This document shows positions 1-7,266 of a stretch of DNA of 22,582 nt, in pieces. The stretch covers positions 1 to 22,582 of IMG/VR virus record IMGVR_UViG_3300025886_000176. The stretch is one strand, 5' to 3'. The DNA is from a virus. The translations under genes were made by a program, and so were the position numbers. How positions within the stretch are numbered: position 1 is the stretch's first letter; each line of letters starts with the position of its first letter. The notes beneath the pieces were generated by a model. It ran no database searches. It saw only the letters and a program-made list of their open reading frames with translations, and was not told the origin of the DNA.

Positions 1-511
1 GTGTGGCTTGATAGCCAGACATTCTGTTGAGCGTGTCGGCTGGAATGCCGCCTGTCGCCGTTGCAGAATTAATTACAACAAAGTCGCCTGTTTTTACGCC
101 GTGACCGTTATCCGTGACAGTAATTTCTGTGCTGCCGTTTGCTGTGGTGATCGGGTTCGTGAGGTTTGAAGTTGTTTTTCGCAGCGGTGTAATATCGTAC
201 AGTGCGTCATTCTCAATAATATACAAATGATTGCTTGTGCCAACCGCGATCCTGTCAACGCCATCGATTACGCCGCGCCACGATGACATTTGCCTGCATA
301 TGCCAGATATCGATGTCTCAGTGCTGTTAGGATCGCCGTCTGGATCAATCGAATAAATTGCGCTCTTTTGCCAGCCACCAAATTTTTCTGGGTATCCGTT
401 TACAAATCTAACCAGTTGGCTGTCCACCCAAAACGGGCCGTTCTTGCCAGCAGCATATTCTGTGGTGTCTTTTACGATGCCAGCGTTGTATTTCAGCAAT
501 TGCAGTGACAT
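1..511 (-). CDS. P22 gp10-like packaged-DNA stabilisation / tail protein (partial, N-terminal 170 codons)
   Basis: The frame is open from an ATG at 511 to the left edge, so only the N-terminal 170 residues are visible. It begins MSLQLLKYNAGIVKDTTEY and has the stretch LVRFVNGYPEKFGGW at about residues 44-58. A short 'xLVRFxNGxPEKxGGW' signature followed by beta-rich sequence is what I associate with the P22 gp10-type stabilisation protein, which closes the portal vertex in short-tailed phages. GGAG lies 6 nt before the ATG, inside the end of the endolysin gene, whose TAA finishes 1 nt before this start. It is odd that this tail gene follows the lysis cassette. The family call is from memory of motifs. 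A generic tail-hub or tail-tube protein is the main alternative. Confidence 0.6.
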   Translation of the reverse strand, partial: MSLQLLKYNAGIVKDTTEYAAGKNGPFWVDSQLVRFVNGYPEKFGGWQKSAIYSIDPDGDPNSTETSISGICRQMSSWRGVIDGVDRIAVGTSNHLYIIENDALYDITPLRKTTSNLTNPITTANGSTEITVTDNGHGVKTGDFVVINSATATGGIPADTLNRMSGYQAT

Positions 512-512
512 C

Positions 513-1337
513 TTATTCTCCGATCAAGGCAGCATAAGTCTTAGGGCCGACTATCCCATCTTCAGTCAAGTCATTTCTTTTTTGCCAGTCCATGACAGCC
601 GCCTTGGTCATTAGCCCAAAGATGCCGTCAGCGTCCAGATTAAGCGCCCCCTGCACTTTAGTGACCTCTGGGCCTCTAGAGCCAACCTTTAGCAGCACAG
701 GGGCTGTCTGGGGCTTGTATGAGCCATCTAGTATCGACATTGCTCGGTGGTAATGATGCTCCCGATCAGACAGGCCATTATAGCCGCCGTTGATCCGCTT
801 GGTTGCGCCCTTGATGTCGCCGTTGTCGCAGTATTTATTTAGGCCGTTTGTATTCCAGAACCAGCAGGCACTTTCCAGTGCGCCGTCCTTGGTTCCTAAA
901 TATTTAATTGTCGCATCTTTGCCCCTGCCTATGGCCTCTGCGAATAAACAATAGTTGTGCGCCCCAGTGAGTTGGATGACGCCACGGCCTCTGTGCATCC
1001 AGCCTTCTCCGCTAGATGTATCGCCATTACCCATACGATCAGCATAGACCACATTAGCGATACGCTCACTATCGCGGTGATACAACGCTGCGTCACGTCC
1101 TGCGTTTTTGAAGTATTTCGGGAATACTGCATTCAAGCCCTTTGCGGAGTAATTTAGATTTTCTTCTAGTACCGTAAAGTTCAAGCTCTCATGCCCACAC
1201 TGGGCGATAAACATTGCAATTCGCTTGGGCGTGTTGATCTGGTACTTGGCAAGAATATCTTTGAGAGGCTGCTCCCAAGATTTCCAGTCTTTATTGCCAT
1301 GCAGTAGCTGCTCAATTTGCCCCGACGATAATATCAT
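513..1337 (-). CDS. Endolysin: GH19 glycosidase with C-terminal peptidoglycan-binding domain
   Basis: This 274-residue lysis enzyme should cut the glycan strands of peptidoglycan. Residues 1-205 form a GH19 (chitinase/lysozyme-type) domain: AMFIAQCGHES at 41-51 carries the likely acid Glu50, EENLNYS at 58-64 holds the candidate second acidic residue, and GWMHRGRGVIQLTG at 112-125 is the family's hallmark loop. Residues 215-272 (LKVGSRGPEVTKVQ, DGIFGLMTKAAV, DGIVGPKT) form a PG_binding_1 repeat with the usual 'DGxxGxxT' turns. No signal peptide is visible, so release should depend on the holin. The start overlaps the holin stop as ATGA, with AGGA 5 nt upstream. Length and domain order are normal for phage GH19 endolysins. 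Confidence 0.93.
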   Translation of the reverse strand: MILSSGQIEQLLHGNKDWKSWEQPLKDILAKYQINTPKRIAMFIAQCGHESLNFTVLEENLNYSAKGLNAVFPKYFKNAGRDAALYHRDSERIANVVYADRMGNGDTSSGEGWMHRGRGVIQLTGAHNYCLFAEAIGRGKDATIKYLGTKDGALESACWFWNTNGLNKYCDNGDIKGATKRINGGYNGLSDREHHYHRAMSILDGSYKPQTAPVLLKVGSRGPEVTKVQGALNLDADGIFGLMTKAAVMDWQKRNDLTEDGIVGPKTYAALIGE

Positions 1338-1792
1338 TTCTGTCCTGCGTATTTACTGATTGCCCGATTTCCGAACCAGAATGCCAGAACCGCGCTGAAT
1401 AATCCAGATGTCTCTCCATCCCACATAAGATCAACGGCTGACATCCAGTCACCACCAGCCTGCGTTACCTTGACCATGATGACCACTTTGGTGGCTACGA
1501 ACAGTCCGAAAAAGGCATAAGTAATGACAGGACGAACACTACCCCTGAGAGCGTTGATAAAGCCTCCAGCGTCAATAGATCGGTCATGTGCGTACAGCCC
1601 CTTTGTTTCTTCGATGTCAGCCTTCTTGTCTAACTCAACCAGCTTCATCTCAGAACGCTTTTGGGCAAGCTCTGTCTCGATTTGCATCATTTCAATGCGG
1701 TGCTTCTGCTGCTGATTGGCCTTGAAGTAATCAAGCACTGACGGCAGAAAAGATGATCCGAAGCCCAGCAGGCTTCCCAGAAGCGCCATCAT
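1334..1792 (-). CDS. Holin, GTA-type three-TM holin family
   Basis: This 152-residue membrane protein sits directly upstream of the endolysin and overlaps it by 4 nt. It has an N-terminal hydrophobic segment (about residues 2-22), a charged coiled-coil stretch (about 24-65, rich in Gln, Glu and Lys) and two further hydrophobic segments (about 88-108 and 128-144, the latter with LFSAVLAFWFGNRAI). This layout and the RGSVRPVITY and FWFGNRA signatures match the 'holin of 3TMs for gene-transfer release' family as I remember it. That family is typical of alphaproteobacterial GTAs and phages. GGAG lies 7 nt before the first of two consecutive ATG codons. It should form the inner-membrane lesion that releases the endolysin. 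Confidence 0.8.
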   Translation of the reverse strand: MMALLGSLLGFGSSFLPSVLDYFKANQQQKHRIEMMQIETELAQKRSEMKLVELDKKADIEETKGLYAHDRSIDAGGFINALRGSVRPVITYAFFGLFVATKVVIMVKVTQAGGDWMSAVDLMWDGETSGLFSAVLAFWFGNRAISKYAGQK

Positions 1793-1992
1793 GTCTTCTC
1801 TCCATTAATGAAGATGCCAAAGCAGCCAGTCAACGCGCCCATACAGACGCTAACCAAACCCGCTTGGGCATTTGTCACTTGATCAGGAGGTATGGACATA
1901 AACCAGTGAACACTTTGATACGTTAGCACCGTGACAGCCAGCATCATCAAACGGGGTAAAACCTTGAGTTTATCAAACGTCTCTGGTGTCAT
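1789..1992 (-). CDS. Small two-TM membrane protein, candidate second holin or antiholin
   Basis: This 67-residue protein has two predicted membrane segments, about residues 11-32 (VLPRLMMLAVTVLTYQSVHWFM) and 42-62 (around AGLVSVCMGALTGCFGIF), joined by a short polar turn (IPPDQV). That is the class II holin layout. It overlaps the following 3-TM holin gene as ATGA, so it is translationally coupled to the lysis cassette. I remember similar short two-TM proteins from marine phages, without an established role. It may be a holin, an antiholin or an accessory spanin-like factor, and the sequence alone does not decide. The ribosome binding site is weak (GGGA). Confidence 0.6.
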   Translation of the reverse strand: MTPETFDKLKVLPRLMMLAVTVLTYQSVHWFMSIPPDQVTNAQAGLVSVCMGALTGCFGIFINGEKT

Positions 1993-1996
1993 AGTT

Positions 1997-2194
1997 TTAT
2001 CCCATTTTTGTTAGTACAGTCATCAGCATCACGATTATGGCCGCACTGGCACCGATCATAATCGCCTCTAAACGCTTCACCCTCGTAAATAGCTCTTTGT
2101 GCTGTATGGTCACCTCTGTGCGTAAAGACGCAAAGGTGACATTTAGATCATCGATTCTGCTGTGTGCAGAGGCCACTGTGCGCTTATCCATCAT
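1997..2194 (-). CDS. XhlA-like small protein: coiled coil plus C-terminal TM
   Basis: This 65-residue protein has an N-terminal charged heptad-like helix (about residues 8-42, with IDDLNVTFASLRTEV and ELFTRVKRLE) and one C-terminal membrane segment (about 44-62, IMIGASAAIIVMLMTVLT). The layout resembles haemolysin XhlA-type proteins, which act beside holins in phage lysis cassettes. It is the first gene of the four-gene lysis cluster. Two ATG codons stand side by side, and the second (2191) is better spaced from the AGGTG upstream. Similarity is by architecture only, so a small membrane anchor of other function is possible. Confidence 0.55.
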   Translation of the reverse strand: MMDKRTVASAHSRIDDLNVTFASLRTEVTIQHKELFTRVKRLEAIMIGASAAIIVMLMTVLTKMG

Positions 2195-2236
2195 TACACC
2201 TATTTACTACAAAACCACACTCATTCATATCTGGCA

Positions 2237-2518
2237 TTAGATAGGCTCAACGGGCCAAGTCACATCTGTGGGGAACTCAGCTTGTGTAGGTACGTCACGC
2301 AGTGCCTGACGATAAGTGCGCCAATCATCAGTAATCCTGTCAGCCAAGGCCATGTAGTCAGACGCAGCTAATAATGTGTCACGCTCTGCGCGTATTTGCT
2401 CTGCTGTGAGCGTTACGATTGGCCTTGTTTCTTGAAAGTCAGGCCAGTTTGACATATCTTCAGCATCTTCAAATGCTGCGCCATCGCCGGTTGTTTTATT
2501 GTACCAAGTTTTAGACAT
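2237..2518 (-). CDS. Phage tail fibre assembly chaperone-like protein
   Basis: This 93-residue protein lies directly downstream of the large tail fibre gene and overlaps it by 8 nt. The C-terminal half has 'RAERDTLLAASDYMALAD', 'WRTYRQALRDVP' and a closing 'FPTDVTWPVEP', the recognisable pattern of phage tail assembly chaperones (RDxLLxxSDxxxL... WxxYRQALRDxP... WPxxP). Such proteins help fold or assemble tail fibres and are normally encoded right after the fibre gene, as here. The N-terminal part (WYNKTTGDGAAFEDAEDM) is variable in the family. Confidence 0.8.
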   Translation of the reverse strand: MSKTWYNKTTGDGAAFEDAEDMSNWPDFQETRPIVTLTAEQIRAERDTLLAASDYMALADRITDDWRTYRQALRDVPTQAEFPTDVTWPVEPI

Positions 2519-4379
2519 GATAAATCCTTATTTGACCAGCAGCACCATCACCACCAACACCAGTACCAGTAACAGACCGCCCAGCACCTCCCGGAAATTG
2601 CCCATCTGTACCATTTAAAATTCCGCCAGCACCCGCTAGAATTGAGGTTCCCTGTAAAATAGTCGGCAAAGCGCCGAAATTGTACGGCCTTGCGCCAGCG
2701 TTACCGCCAGCAAATACACTTGTTTGTTGAGTGGTGGATACGCCGTTGCCGCTACTTAGGTTTGGCATCTCAAACGCATTGGCAGCAGCCACAGCGGTTG
2801 TAGCGGTGTCCAAGGAAAATATAGTTGGTGAAGCCACTTGAGAGTGTAAATAATCATCGCTTACGCTTCCTGCTCCGTCAACTTGGATGACCCTAGAATT
2901 AACATTGTCAGTAGAAGGAGAGCCGCCGTTATTAGTGCTATAAGCGACAGAACCGTTGCTGCTTGTTAAAGTGAAAGTTGAAGGATTACCAGCTATGTTA
3001 GAGTCATAATAGAAAGTCGTGCCACTGGGTATGGCAGAAAACGGATAAGCGGCACCGACAACCATTGCTCCACCAGTAAAAAATTTTGCTTTCCCGTATA
3101 GCAAAGTAGCTCCCCCACCCGCTGAACCTCCAACATACCCAGCAGTATTGCCAGCTTTCCCTCCGTTTGCTCTTCCAGAACTGCATCCGGGACCGCCGCC
3201 GCCTATCAAATAAATCCAAATATAATCGTCATCAGCAACGCCGCTGGGCTTTGTGTAAGTGCCGCTAGAATTAAAAGTTTCGTCGGGGGAAGTCCAATCG
3301 GAGGGAAATGTAACCTGATCGTAACCCGCGCTGACAGCAGCAAATGACAAATCAGTGCCATCAGAAGTTAAAAATGTTCCCGCAGAACCTTTTGCCAGAG
3401 GTGCAGACACACCAGAGCTATTTCCAACATCAATAGAGCCGCGTGTCAGGGCGCGTGTAACAGTGCTGTTGAACGTAGCCGCACCAGCCTCAGACATATC
3501 AAGCGTCAAGGCAGTAATTTCTGAGGCTCCGTCATCACCTTTCAGCAAGATGTCTTTGTCTTGGACATTAGATTTGATGACAAGGTCACTGGATGCGTTG
3601 GTTATAGTTCCAATGGCTGTGCCGCCATCTTTAAATATTACATCTGCCCCATCAGCATCCAGAATAATATCGCCAGCACTGTCCAATGTGATGGTTGTTC
3701 CTGCGGCACTCAAAGCACCAGATGAAGTCAAAGTAACTGTTGTTCCTGTAGCAGTAAATGTGCCGTCAGCCGTAATGGATATGTTGGCTGCGGCTGCGGC
3801 TGCGTCTGTTGTGGCAATTGCCAACGCACCATCTGCTGCGACAGTTATTGTGGCTGTGTCTCCAGCCGATCCAGTCATCGTAATGACTTTGCCGTTCAGA
3901 TCGATATCATCAACAGTGGCTTGGTTTGAAGTAATAATGTCAGTTACAGTTGTCCCAGCCAGATTTACGTCTGTCAAAAGATCGTAAACAACTGCACCTG
4001 ATCCTGCGCCATCTGTGGCGATCATTTTGACCTGACCAGCAAGCACCGCAACATTTGCTCCAGAACCTTGGGTGAATGTCAGAGTTGCAGACGTTGCGTT
4101 CTCAATCATCCAAACTTTTGAAACAGTGTTGGGCAAGAGGCTGACTGTGCAAGCCTGACCGCCACCACTCAATCTCAAGTACATACTGCGGTCAGCATCC
4201 AGTGCGCCATCCGCGAGTGTTATGGTATCTGAGGAGGCGTTGGCAATAACACGTGTGCCGTAGCTGAACGCCTCCGCAATCATTTCTAAGTTTAGGTTCG
4301 TGACCGTACCCCATGACCCACTGTTATCTCCAGTGCCTTGCTCATTGAGGCGTAAGTCGTTGTCATAGGATGAAGCCAT
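2511..4379 (-). CDS. Tail fibre protein with glycine-rich C-terminal domain
   Basis: This 622-residue protein starts with a conserved virion-attachment-like segment (SSYDNDLRLNEQGTGDNSG, residues 3-21). Residues 150-310 are a Thr/Ala/Asp-rich shaft with repeats such as TTITLDSAGDIILDADGADV, a pattern common in marine phage fibres. From about 385 to 622 it becomes very Gly-rich (LIGGGGPGC, GGSAGGGA, GGDGAAGQIRIYHV), like receptor-binding tips built from polyglycine strands. It is followed at once by a tail-fibre chaperone gene, which supports host recognition as the role. AAGGA lies about 10 nt before the ATG. The fibre call is strong, but the receptor cannot be inferred. Confidence 0.85.
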   Translation of the reverse strand: MASSYDNDLRLNEQGTGDNSGSWGTVTNLNLEMIAEAFSYGTRVIANASSDTITLADGALDADRSMYLRLSGGGQACTVSLLPNTVSKVWMIENATSATLTFTQGSGANVAVLAGQVKMIATDGAGSGAVVYDLLTDVNLAGTTVTDIITSNQATVDDIDLNGKVITMTGSAGDTATITVAADGALAIATTDAAAAAANISITADGTFTATGTTVTLTSSGALSAAGTTITLDSAGDIILDADGADVIFKDGGTAIGTITNASSDLVIKSNVQDKDILLKGDDGASEITALTLDMSEAGAATFNSTVTRALTRGSIDVGNSSGVSAPLAKGSAGTFLTSDGTDLSFAAVSAGYDQVTFPSDWTSPDETFNSSGTYTKPSGVADDDYIWIYLIGGGGPGCSSGRANGGKAGNTAGYVGGSAGGGATLLYGKAKFFTGGAMVVGAAYPFSAIPSGTTFYYDSNIAGNPSTFTLTSSNGSVAYSTNNGGSPSTDNVNSRVIQVDGAGSVSDDYLHSQVASPTIFSLDTATTAVAAANAFEMPNLSSGNGVSTTQQTSVFAGGNAGARPYNFGALPTILQGTSILAGAGGILNGTDGQFPGGAGRSVTGTGVGGDGAAGQIRIYHV

Positions 4380-4380
4380 T

Positions 4381-4821
4381 TTAGTCGATCCTTACAATTG
4401 CGGTGTTTGCAGTTGCTGCTGGGAATACAATTTTAAAAGTACCTCCAGAAACAGAGAAGTCACCGCCAAAATCAAGAATTGCGATTGCGCCTCTTGAGTT
4501 TGAAGAGGCATCGCCCAGCGTCTTGTTGTAAATCAAAGCACCACGGGCAGTAAATGTCGCGCTTGTCCACTGTGGATCAGCCGCATCAAAAACACCACTG
4601 GTGCTGTTTTCTGTTACTGCCTTACTTGCCAGCGCAACACCGCCTGTTGTGTAGCCATTGCCGTTTGCAACCTGACCAGAGGTGACGTAACCATCCGTTG
4701 CCGCACCTAGACTTGCGCTGCTGGTGTACAACGCAATCATTATTACGTCACTGTCGAGATGATGGTCGCCCAACAATACGTCTTTTTTAAATAACGTACT
4801 CATTGCTTGTGAAATTGACAT
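4381..4821 (-). CDS. Small beta-rich virion protein of unknown function
   Basis: This 146-residue protein lies between the adaptor and the tail fibre. Its start shares one base with the adaptor stop (TAATG), and GGAGG lies 7 nt before the ATG. It begins with a helical stretch (SISQAMSTLFKKDVLLG). The rest is rich in Ala, Thr, Ser and Gly with predicted beta strands (IMIALYTSSASLG, TARGALIYNKTLG, AIAILDFGGDFSVSGGTFKIVFP). I remember similar proteins next to fibre genes in marine phages, usually unnamed. It probably belongs to the tail or the base of the fibre, but no specific activity can be read from it. Confidence 0.7.
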   Translation of the reverse strand: MSISQAMSTLFKKDVLLGDHHLDSDVIMIALYTSSASLGAATDGYVTSGQVANGNGYTTGGVALASKAVTENSTSGVFDAADPQWTSATFTARGALIYNKTLGDASSNSRGAIAILDFGGDFSVSGGTFKIVFPAATANTAIVRID

Positions 4822-5447
4822 TATATGCCTCCATTGTATTCTGCTGCGTAGTCGCGTTGCATCTCTTGTACAGTAAGTTGGACGGCTTCGTCAAACTGGG
4901 TTTTATACAGAGATAAAGTTTCTGGCGCTTTTAAGAACGCAGAAGCCTCGTACAGAGCCGCAGCAAGAAGAACTGTGGAGGCGTTAGTGTCAATCCAAGT
5001 ATTGGGATTGGAATTACTTAGCCCCGTCTCAGGGGCGATGAAATCTACGCTGTAGGCCAAGGCTGCAGAGGGCGTGGGAGCCAGTGTAATGACCGTTCCA
5101 GCCGTTCCTGCGCTATCTGTGCTGTACATGCGTGGGGTGCCTTGAGTCGTTGGATTGGGCCAATAGTCGCGGATGTAAGAATCCACCCTGTGGTCGAGAT
5201 ACGTCACAACATTTGTGTCTGTTATGGAAACCTGACGGATCATCCTAGCTGTTGGAATTGTATACAAACCCCAACCTTGAATAAGATTGGCTGCTGCAGA
5301 GGTCTGTCGGAAACAGGGCAAATTTGGCAGTCGCTGAAATACCATTTCTTCAGCCTGCGCTATTATCGTATCAATTGATGCGACAAACTCTGTTGAGTCA
5401 TCTTCCAAAAAATCTTGGATATTGGCTTTTAGTGTTGTGTAGCTCAT
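4821..5447 (-). CDS. SU10-type head-tail adaptor-like protein
   Basis: This 208-residue protein starts MSYTTLKANIQDFLEDDSTEF and has IDTIIAQAEEMVFQRLPNLPCF at about residues 25-46. This combination, helical then strand-rich, is typical of the SU10-like adaptor family that bridges portal and nozzle in short-tailed phages. I chose the ATG at 5447, not the upstream ATG at 5495, because it gives the family-typical N terminus and leaves one base after the TAA of the upstream fibre gene. Starting at 5495 would add 16 residues overlapping the fibre frame. GGGGCG upstream is a weak ribosome binding site, so coupling is likely. Confidence 0.65.
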   Translation of the reverse strand: MSYTTLKANIQDFLEDDSTEFVASIDTIIAQAEEMVFQRLPNLPCFRQTSAAANLIQGWGLYTIPTARMIRQVSITDTNVVTYLDHRVDSYIRDYWPNPTTQGTPRMYSTDSAGTAGTVITLAPTPSAALAYSVDFIAPETGLSNSNPNTWIDTNASTVLLAAALYEASAFLKAPETLSLYKTQFDEAVQLTVQEMQRDYAAEYNGGI

Positions 5448-5448
5448 A

Positions 5449-7266
5449 TTATTCGCCCCATCCATCTTCTCCCCAGCCAGCATTGCCCCAGCCAAGTATA
5501 TCTATGCTTTCATTTCCAACGCCACCCGTGCCACCAACGCCAGTCTCTACTTTTTCAAGCTGCACTGTTTCTGCACCTACATCGCCGTCTCCAGCCACTC
5601 CAGCAGCGTCTTCTGTGCCTTCTTCAGTTACTGTGCCAATTGCACCTGTTCCACCAACGCCAGTCTCTGTCACTGTAATTTCTAATACTTCAGCACCGAC
5701 TGCGCCCGTTCCAGAAACACCCGCTTCTGCAATTGATATGTCGATAGCCTCTGAGCCAACGCCACCTGTTCCAGCAACACCAGCTTCTATTATTTCAAGC
5801 TGAACAATTTCTGGCCCAATTTCGCCATCACCAGAAACTCCAGATTGAGGCTTGGTTAATTCAAAGCTAGACGCTCCAATTGCACCAGTTCCAGCAACCC
5901 CAGCAACTCCAGCTTGCAAGTCAGCAACGTATGTTGGATTGCCGATTGCACCTGTGCCGCCAACACCAGCTTCATCAATTGATATTTCAAGAGCCTCAAC
6001 GCCAACCGCGCCAGTTCCTCCACCACCAGAAACTCCGCTTGGATGCGCGACAGGAATTTCAACACCGACATCACCGCTTCCAGAAACTCCAGATTGAGTT
6101 TTGGTTAATTCAAAGCTAGATGCTCCAACACCTCCATTGCCAGCCAGCCCAGAAACAGCTTCTGACATTTCTGGAGTTTCTGCGCCGATTGCTCCTGTCC
6201 CAGAAACACCATTCGCATTTTCTGTGCCTTCTTCGGTTATGTTTCCAACCGCCCCTGCGCCACCAACGCCATCTTCTGCTATTGATAGTTGAATAGTTTC
6301 AGAGCCTACATCACCATTTCCAGATACACCATTTGGCGTTGGCATAACTGATGGGGTCTCGACCCCAACGTCTCCTGCGCCACCGCTTGCAGAAACACCT
6401 GTCACAAACGCCGCAGGGATTTCATCCCCAACGTCACCATCACCACCAACACCAGTTGCGATCTCGCTTAATTCAACCACTACAGAAGCGAATACAGGAG
6501 TATTTGCCTGACCGCCCATCCCACTATGTACCGAACAATAATAGAAAAGTGTCGGTGCATTTTCTGCAACAACTATCTGAGTATACGCATTGGCCTGACC
6601 CGGTGTTCCTGATGTTGTCACGCCTGTTGTGTATTCACTTCCCCCACCATGCGTTCCGTTTGATGTGGTGCTGAATCTGAGCGGATGCCCAGAATTAGAA
6701 GATGCGCTCTGATCAAAATAATATGTCCTGCCTTCCATTAATTCCAGCGTGTCTTGCTGAACGCCAGCGATAAAGTATTTGTTTGCCCCACCAACATTTT
6801 GCACTGTCACTGCCAGCGTAACAACTTGATCAAGATCAACGGCAACACCGCCGCTGCCAGAAACGCCACTTACAGCAGGATCAAGAACTACCTCTTCCCC
6901 ACTGGAGCTTCCTGAACCACCAACGCCATTTACATCTAAATTTGTGTTAATAATTAAAGATGAAAGTCCAGAAAACGCTGTACCAGAAATTCCAACATTA
7001 GTTGTTAATCTGCGATCAGCAAATATGTCGAAATTAAAACCAATAAATACCTCGACATTTTCGGGATCGTTATCGGGCCGTGGATTAAACAGGGCGGTAG
7101 CGTCAACGACATTTTTTGCAGGCGTTAGCTGTGGGTTTTTGGGTTCCCAATCTTCTGGCGATACGCGCAGGCCGTCCCAAGTCGTTTTTAATTGCGTATA
7201 GGGAACGCGAAGGCCACTTCTATCGCTAATTGCTTGAGATTTTTTGCCCCGTGCGTATTTTGCCAT
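5449..7266 (-). CDS. Repetitive fibre-like structural protein with embedded cupredoxin-like domain
   Basis: This 605-residue protein has three parts. Residues 1-115 hold a conserved N-terminal region (LKTTWDGLRVSPEDWEPKNP, residues 26-45), probably the virion anchor. Residues about 140-265 form a compact beta domain with His194, Cys244, His247 and Met250 spaced like type-1 copper ligands. Residues 272-592 carry 16 copies of a roughly 20-residue repeat built on GVxGxGxVGxE. The end is Trp/Gly-rich (GWGNAGWGEDGWGE). The start codon directly follows the TAA of the gp4-like gene and has no clear Shine-Dalgarno sequence, so translation is probably coupled. A fibre or whisker role is inferred from the repeats and from its position between two connector genes. 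The copper domain is unproven. Confidence 0.7.
   Translation of the reverse strand: MAKYARGKKSQAISDRSGLRVPYTQLKTTWDGLRVSPEDWEPKNPQLTPAKNVVDATALFNPRPDNDPENVEVFIGFNFDIFADRRLTTNVGISGTAFSGLSSLIINTNLDVNGVGGSGSSSGEEVVLDPAVSGVSGSGGVAVDLDQVVTLAVTVQNVGGANKYFIAGVQQDTLELMEGRTYYFDQSASSNSGHPLRFSTTSNGTHGGGSEYTTGVTTSGTPGQANAYTQIVVAENAPTLFYYCSVHSGMGGQANTPVFASVVVELSEIATGVGGDGDVGDEIPAAFVTGVSASGGAGDVGVETPSVMPTPNGVSGNGDVGSETIQLSIAEDGVGGAGAVGNITEEGTENANGVSGTGAIGAETPEMSEAVSGLAGNGGVGASSFELTKTQSGVSGSGDVGVEIPVAHPSGVSGGGGTGAVGVEALEISIDEAGVGGTGAIGNPTYVADLQAGVAGVAGTGAIGASSFELTKPQSGVSGDGEIGPEIVQLEIIEAGVAGTGGVGSEAIDISIAEAGVSGTGAVGAEVLEITVTETGVGGTGAIGTVTEEGTEDAAGVAGDGDVGAETVQLEKVETGVGGTGGVGNESIDILGWGNAGWGEDGWGE
5491..6453 (-). 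repeat. In-frame tandem repeat, about 60 bp unit, 16 copies
   Basis: Residues 272-592 of the 605-residue fibre contain 16 units of about 20 residues, each beginning GVxGxGxVG followed by about eleven more variable residues, often ending in Glu or Ala. Unit spacing is 20 residues except where three extra residues are inserted (near 290, 411 and 453). Neighbouring copies differ in sequence, so the array is old or under selection for diversity. Near-identical pairs exist: SSFELTKxQSGVSG occurs at about 383 and 467, and TEEGTE at about 344 and 547. Such pairs would allow copy-number change by recombination. Confidence 0.85.
6472..6849 (-). other. Cupredoxin-like domain within the fibre (putative type-1 Cu site)
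   Basis: Residues about 140-265 contain GHPLRFS with His194 and, 50 residues later, YYCSVHSGMGG with Cys244, His247 and Met250. A single upstream His followed about 47-50 residues later by C-x2-H-x2-M is the ligand order of small blue copper proteins. Amicyanin has exactly the C-x2-H-x2-M spacing, and plastocyanin has His37 and Cys84. Surrounding strands (RTYYFDQS, YTQIVVAENAPTLFYYC) fit a Greek-key beta sandwich. I remember related sequences in marine phage structural proteins. Copper binding and electron transfer are inference. Confidence 0.55.

Noticed and set aside
3355-3987. Long plus-strand open frame of 210 codons
   Set aside because: It mirrors the tail fibre gene, whose Ala/Thr/Asp-rich codons leave the complementary frame open. 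It is Val/Ala/Pro-rich, without a ribosome binding site or recognisable motif.
5324-5803. Plus-strand frame of 159 codons rich in Pro, Thr and Ser
   Set aside because: It is the antisense shadow of the Gly/Val repeat array (Gly codons reverse to Pro or Ala). It shows only periodic low complexity.
5491-6453. CRISPR-like array, because of regular spacing
   Set aside because: The repeats are in frame, diverged and Gly/Val-coding. There are no unique spacers between identical palindromic repeats.
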